Assembly (NCBI RefSeq): GCF_004343775.1
Contig: NZ_PTXL01000001.1
Coordinates: forward strand, 310,001-374,000
Origin: Burkholderia sp. SRS-46
GTDB lineage: Bacteria; Pseudomonadota; Gammaproteobacteria; Burkholderiales; Burkholderiaceae
Direction of reading: 5' to 3'
Length of the DNA: 64,000 bases
The notes under the pieces: model-generated
What the model was told of the DNA's origin: nothing
The model's input: only the letters and a program-made list of their open reading frames with translations
Database searches by the model: none
Made by a program: the position numbers and the translations under genes
Shown here: positions 60,953 to 64,000 of the stretch, one piece after another
How positions within the stretch are numbered: the first letter of the stretch is position 1
Layout of the letters: each line of letters starts with the position of its first letter

Positions 60953-62353
60953 ATGGAAGCCGACCTGCGGCACGTGATCTACTATTCCCGGGAACCGAGC
61001 GATGCGCTGCGCGGGCACTTCGATGCGCGTGGCTGGCGCGTCGATCTCGCGGAAACTGCTCGCGACGTGCGACGCGTCGTCCAGCAGGGCGTCGCGACGG
61101 CCGGGCTGCTCGATTTCTCGTCGGGCTTCAAGCCGGCCGACCTGCGCGAGCTCGAACCTTGCCTGACGATTCCCCACATCGGCTGGATCGCGGCCACGCA
61201 GCGCGGCCAGTTGCAGGATGCGACGCTGCGCCACCTGATCCGCGACTACTGCTTCGACTACGTGACGATGCCGTTCGAGACGACGCGCATCGTCGAGACC
61301 GTCGGCCACGCGCACGGCATGGTCGCGCTGACCGAGCCGGTGACGCCGCTACCGGGCGCCGGGCGCGGCGAAGGCGAGATGGTCGGCACCTGCGACGCGA
61401 TGCTCGCACTCTTCAAGATGATTCGCCGGGTCGCGACCACCGACGCGCCGGTGTTCATTTCCGGCGAGTCGGGCACCGGCAAGGAGCTGACGGCCGTCGC
61501 GATCCACGAGCGTTCGTCGCGCGCGCAGGCGCCGTTCGTCGCGATCAATTGCGGTGCGATTCCGTCGACGCTGCTGCAGGCCGAGCTGTTCGGCTACGAG
61601 CGCGGCGCATTCACCGGCGCGAACCAGCGCAAGATCGGCCGCGTCGAGGCCGCGCAGGGCGGCACACTATTCCTCGACGAGATCGGCGACCTGCCGCTCG
61701 AGAGCCAGGCGAGCCTCCTGCGCTTCCTGCAGGAAGGCAAGATCGAGCGGCTCGGCGCGCACGTGTCGATCCCGGTCGACGTCCGGGTGATCTGCGCGAC
61801 GCACGTCGACATGCATGCGGCGCTGCGTGACGGCCGCTTCCGCGAAGACCTGTTCCACCGGCTCTGCGTGCTGCGCATCGAGGAGCCGCCGCTGCGCGCG
61901 CGCGGCAAGGACATCGAGGTGCTCGCGCGTCACATGCTCGAGCGCTTCAAGGGCGATTCGCATCGCCGCCTGCGCGGCTTCTCGCCGGACGCGATCGCGG
62001 CGCTGTACGGCTATCCGTGGCCCGGCAACGTGCGCGAGCTGATCAATCGCGTGCGCCGCGCGATCGTGATGTCGGAGGGCAGGACGATCACCGCGGCGGA
62101 TCTCGAGCTGAACGACTATTCGGTGCTGGCGCCCGTGTCGCTCGTCGAGGCGCGCGAGGCGGCGGAGCGCCAGGCGATCGAGCATGCGCTGCTGCGTCAT
62201 CGCGGCCGGTTTGCCGATGCGGCGCGCGAGCTCGGCGTGTCGCGCGTCACGCTGTACCGGCTGATGTGCGCGCACGGCATGCGCGATCGTAGCGACGCCG
62301 CGCTGGCCGGGTTCCCGGCGCCGCTGCCGGACCTTCCCCGGCACGCTTGCTAA
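60953..62353 (+). CDS. VpsR-like sigma-54-dependent activator, divergent from the Fap-like operon
   Basis: The 466-residue protein has an atypical receiver-like domain (about 5-125) with Asp54 (GLLDF). The AAA+ domain has GESGTGKE at 171-178, GAFTGA at 218-223 and [14 protein letters not shown] Fis-type HTH ([18 protein letters not shown]) closes it. Its AAA+ core is nearly the same as that of the activator at 52808, so the two arose by duplication. It starts 530 bp upstream of the operon on the other strand, the classic position for a pathway activator. TTGACG at 60905 could be a -35, but no good -10 follows. Confidence 0.88.
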   Translation: MEADLRHVIYYSREPSDALRGHFDARGWRVDLAETARDVRRVVQQGVATAGLLDFSSGFKPADLRELEPCLTIPHIGWIAATQRGQLQDATLRHLIRDYCFDYVTMPFETTRIVETVGHAHGMVALTEPVTPLPGAGRGEGEMVGTCDAMLALFKMIRRVATTDAPVFISGESGTGKELTAVAIHERSSRAQAPFVAINCGAIPSTLLQAELFGYERGAFTGANQRKIGRVEAAQGGTLFLDEIGDLPLESQASLLRFLQEGKIERLGAHVSIPVDVRVICATHVDMHAALRDGRFREDLFHRLCVLRIEEPPLRARGKDIEVLARHMLERFKGDSHRRLRGFSPDAIAALYGYPWPGNVRELINRVRRAIVMSEGRTITAADLELNDYSVLAPVSLVEAREAAERQAIEHALLRHRGRFADAARELGVSRVTLYRLMCAHGMRDRSDAALAGFPAPLPDLPRHAC

Positions 62354-62393
62354 AATGGCGGGTGCGGCCGCCCTCGCGGCCGAAGGAACCCGC

Positions 62394-63365
62394 ATGAAAC
62401 AGTATCTCGACCTCGTACGCAGCATCCTCGACACCGGCACCTGGCAGGAGAACCGCACCGGCATCCGCACCATCAGCATGCCCGGTGCGATGCTGCGCTT
62501 CGACCTGCAGGAAGGCTTCCCGGCCGTGACGACGAAGAAGCTCGCGTTCAAGTCCGCGATCGGCGAGCTGGTCGGCTTCCTGCGCGCGTCGCGCAGCGCC
62601 GCGGAATTTCGCGCGCTCGGCTGCAAGGTGTGGGACGCCAATGCGAACGACAACGCGCAATGGCTCGCGAACCCGTATCGGCAGGGCGTCGACGATCTCG
62701 GCGACGTGTACGGTGTGCAATGGCGCCAGTGGCCCGGCTACAAGGTGCTCGATGCGGGCGCCGACGCGCAGATCGCCGATGCGACCCGCCGCGGCTTTCG
62801 CGTCGTCACGCGCTTCGACGAGGACGGCGCGCCGAAGGTGCTGCTGTACAAGGCGATCGACCAGCTGCGCCAGTGCCTCGACACGATCATGCAGAACCCG
62901 GCCGATCGCCGCATCCTGTTCCACGCGTGGAATCCTGCGGTGCTCGACCAGATCGCGCTGCCGGCCTGCCATCTGCTGTACCAGTTCCTGCCGAACGCCG
63001 CGAAGCGCGAGATTTCGCTGTGCCTGTACATCCGCAGCAACGACGTCGGCCTCGGCACGCCGTTCAACCTGACCGAAGGGGCGGCGCTGCTGTCGCTCGT
63101 CGGCCGGCTGACCGGCTATACGCCGCGCTGGTTCACCTATTTCATCGGTGACGCGCACATCTACGAGAATCAGCTCGACATGCTGCAACAGCAGCTCGTG
63201 CGCGAGCCGTACGAGAGCCCGCGGCTCGTGATCGCCGACCGGGTGCCGGAATACGCGCAGACGGGCGTCTACGCGCCGGAATGGCTGGAACAGGTCGAGC
63301 CGTCCGACTTCTCGCTCGTCGGCTACCGGCACCATGAGCCGCTGACGGCGCCGATGGCCGTCTGA
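62394..63365 (+). CDS. thyA: Thymidylate synthase
   Basis: ThyA makes dTMP from dUMP using methylene-tetrahydrofolate. The 323-residue enzyme has the nucleophile Cys192 in [10 protein letters not shown], and [20 protein letters not shown] and [16 protein letters not shown] are conserved active-site parts. It is about 60 residues longer than E. coli ThyA because of insertions around residues 75-155, a form found in some bacteria. The ATG at 62394 was chosen over an in-frame ATG 13 codons earlier. The gene is 40 bases from the activator stop. Confidence 0.95.
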   Translation: MKQYLDLVRSILDTGTWQENRTGIRTISMPGAMLRFDLQEGFPAVTTKKLAFKSAIGELVGFLRASRSAAEFRALGCKVWDANANDNAQWLANPYRQGVDDLGDVYGVQWRQWPGYKVLDAGADAQIADATRRGFRVVTRFDEDGAPKVLLYKAIDQLRQCLDTIMQNPADRRILFHAWNPAVLDQIALPACHLLYQFLPNAAKREISLCLYIRSNDVGLGTPFNLTEGAALLSLVGRLTGYTPRWFTYFIGDAHIYENQLDMLQQQLVREPYESPRLVIADRVPEYAQTGVYAPEWLEQVEPSDFSLVGYRHHEPLTAPMAV

Positions 63366-63401
63366 GCGCGGCGCGCGCGACGTTTTCCGTTCCGATGGAT
63401 G

Positions 63402-63433
63402 AAGGCCCGGTCGACGCAAGTCGAGCGGGCCTT
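63402..63433. terminator. Terminator between thyA and the proline-rich gene
   Basis: AAGGCCCG pairs with CGGGCCTT and an inner GTCGA/TCGA pairing, followed by TTGTTT, between converging genes. Confidence 0.65.
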
Positions 63434-63452
63434 GTTTCATTCGCGCGGGCGC

Positions 63453-64000
63453 TTACTGATGGTGCCGGTTGTCGTGGCCATTGTCGTGCGGTTGTTGCGG
63501 CGGCGGGCTGCTCTCGACGTGCGGCGCGGGCATCGACGGACGCGGCTCCATGCGGGGCGGTTGCGGCTGTGGGCGCGGTTGCTCCATGTGCGGCGGTGGC
63601 ATCTGCGGCCGGGGTTCCGCGCGGGGCGCGGGCATTGGCGGCCGCGGCTCCATGCGCGGAGCGGCCGGCTGTGGCCGTGGTGCTTCGTGCACGGGGGCCG
63701 GCGGCCGGTAGTCGTTCGCGCGCGGCGGCGCGACGTCCTGGCGCGGCGCGGGTGGCGCATAGTCGGCGCGCGGGCGGGGCGCCGGGGCCGCATTGTCCGG
63801 CCGCGGCTGGCCGTGCTGCGCCGGCGGGGCGAAATCGGGACGCGGCTGCGGCGCCTGGGCCGTCATGTCGGCATGGGGATTCGGCAGCGCGCGCGGCGAC
63901 GGCGCCGCGCGTGGCGGCTCGGCGGTCGCGGCGTCCGGACGCGGCACCGTTGGCGGCGTCGCCGCGCTTCGCACCGGCGGCAGCGCGTTCTGGCCCGCCG
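63453..64000 (-). CDS. Proline-rich C-terminal part of a protein cut by the window edge
   Basis: The frame is open to the right edge; an internal GTG at 63974 is not convincing as a start. The visible 181 residues are dominated by Pro, Ala, Arg and Gln. Imperfect repeats such as RMEPRPPMPAP and RMEPRPSMPAP lie in the last 70 residues. The end is His/Asp/Asn-rich (HDNGHDNRHHQ). This looks like a disordered linker or tail of an exported protein. The folded part, if any, is outside the window, so no function is given. Confidence 0.6.
   Translation of the reverse strand, partial: AGQNALPPVRSAATPPTVPRPDAATAEPPRAAPSPRALPNPHADMTAQAPQPRPDFAPPAQHGQPRPDNAAPAPRPRADYAPPAPRQDVAPPRANDYRPPAPVHEAPRPQPAAPRMEPRPPMPAPRAEPRPQMPPPHMEQPRPQPQPPRMEPRPSMPAPHVESSPPPQQPHDNGHDNRHHQ

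Overview
The window is GC-rich and tightly packed, with a gene order I associate with chromosome 1 of a Burkholderia, probably of the B. cepacia complex type. The assignment is an inference from three things: the block serC-pheA-tyrA-aroA-cmk-rpsA-ihfB-lapA-lapB-ugd-hldA-hldD-comEA-cysM, the strong G/C third-position codon bias, and the tmRNA tag ANDETFALAA. I see no insertion sequence, tRNA, rRNA or CRISPR array.

Layout. 1-4.5 kb: soluble NAD-dependent formate dehydrogenase operon (fdsGBA, fdsA cut by the window edge) with its divergent regulator fdsR. 4.6-8.4 kb: two small secreted proteins, tmRNA (ssrA), gph, ubiG and an OmpA-family protein. 8.9-20 kb: gyrA, a DUF2059 protein, then the aromatic amino acid/serine block running into rpsA and ihfB. 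20-26.8 kb: LPS assembly and heptose genes (lapAB, ugd, hldA, hldD), comEA and cysM. 26.8-40 kb: mltB, an HDAC-like deacetylase, a lipase-like hydrolase, the methionine importer metNIQ, etfBA with an acyl-CoA dehydrogenase, dadA with an Lrp regulator, and a radical SAM gene behind a near-perfect LexA box. 40-52.7 kb: small membrane and sugar-dehydrogenase-like genes, the rpsP-rimM-trmD-rplS operon, a CoA pyrophosphatase, a CobD-like membrane protein, rsgA, a Ste24-type protease, orn, a MogA-like gene, yjgA, pmbA and folA.

52.8-62.4 kb, between folA and thyA, is the accessory highlight. It is an operon-like run on the minus strand in the order B-C-D-E-F of the Fap functional amyloid system: two repeat-bearing secreted proteins, a periplasmic C39 peptidase, a secreted FapE-like protein and a coiled-coil plus beta-barrel FapF-like channel. 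Two small secreted proteins of unknown function precede them. A good sigma-54 promoter lies directly in front of the first gene, and a perfect 16-bp palindrome lies about 110 bp further upstream. Two paralogous VpsR-like sigma-54 activators bracket the cluster, one as its last gene and one divergent. I read this as a self-regulated Fap-like amyloid/biofilm locus with an unusual Ser/His-rich major subunit and two candidate leader-type peptidase substrates.

The window ends with thyA and the proline-rich C-terminal end of a protein that runs off the right edge.
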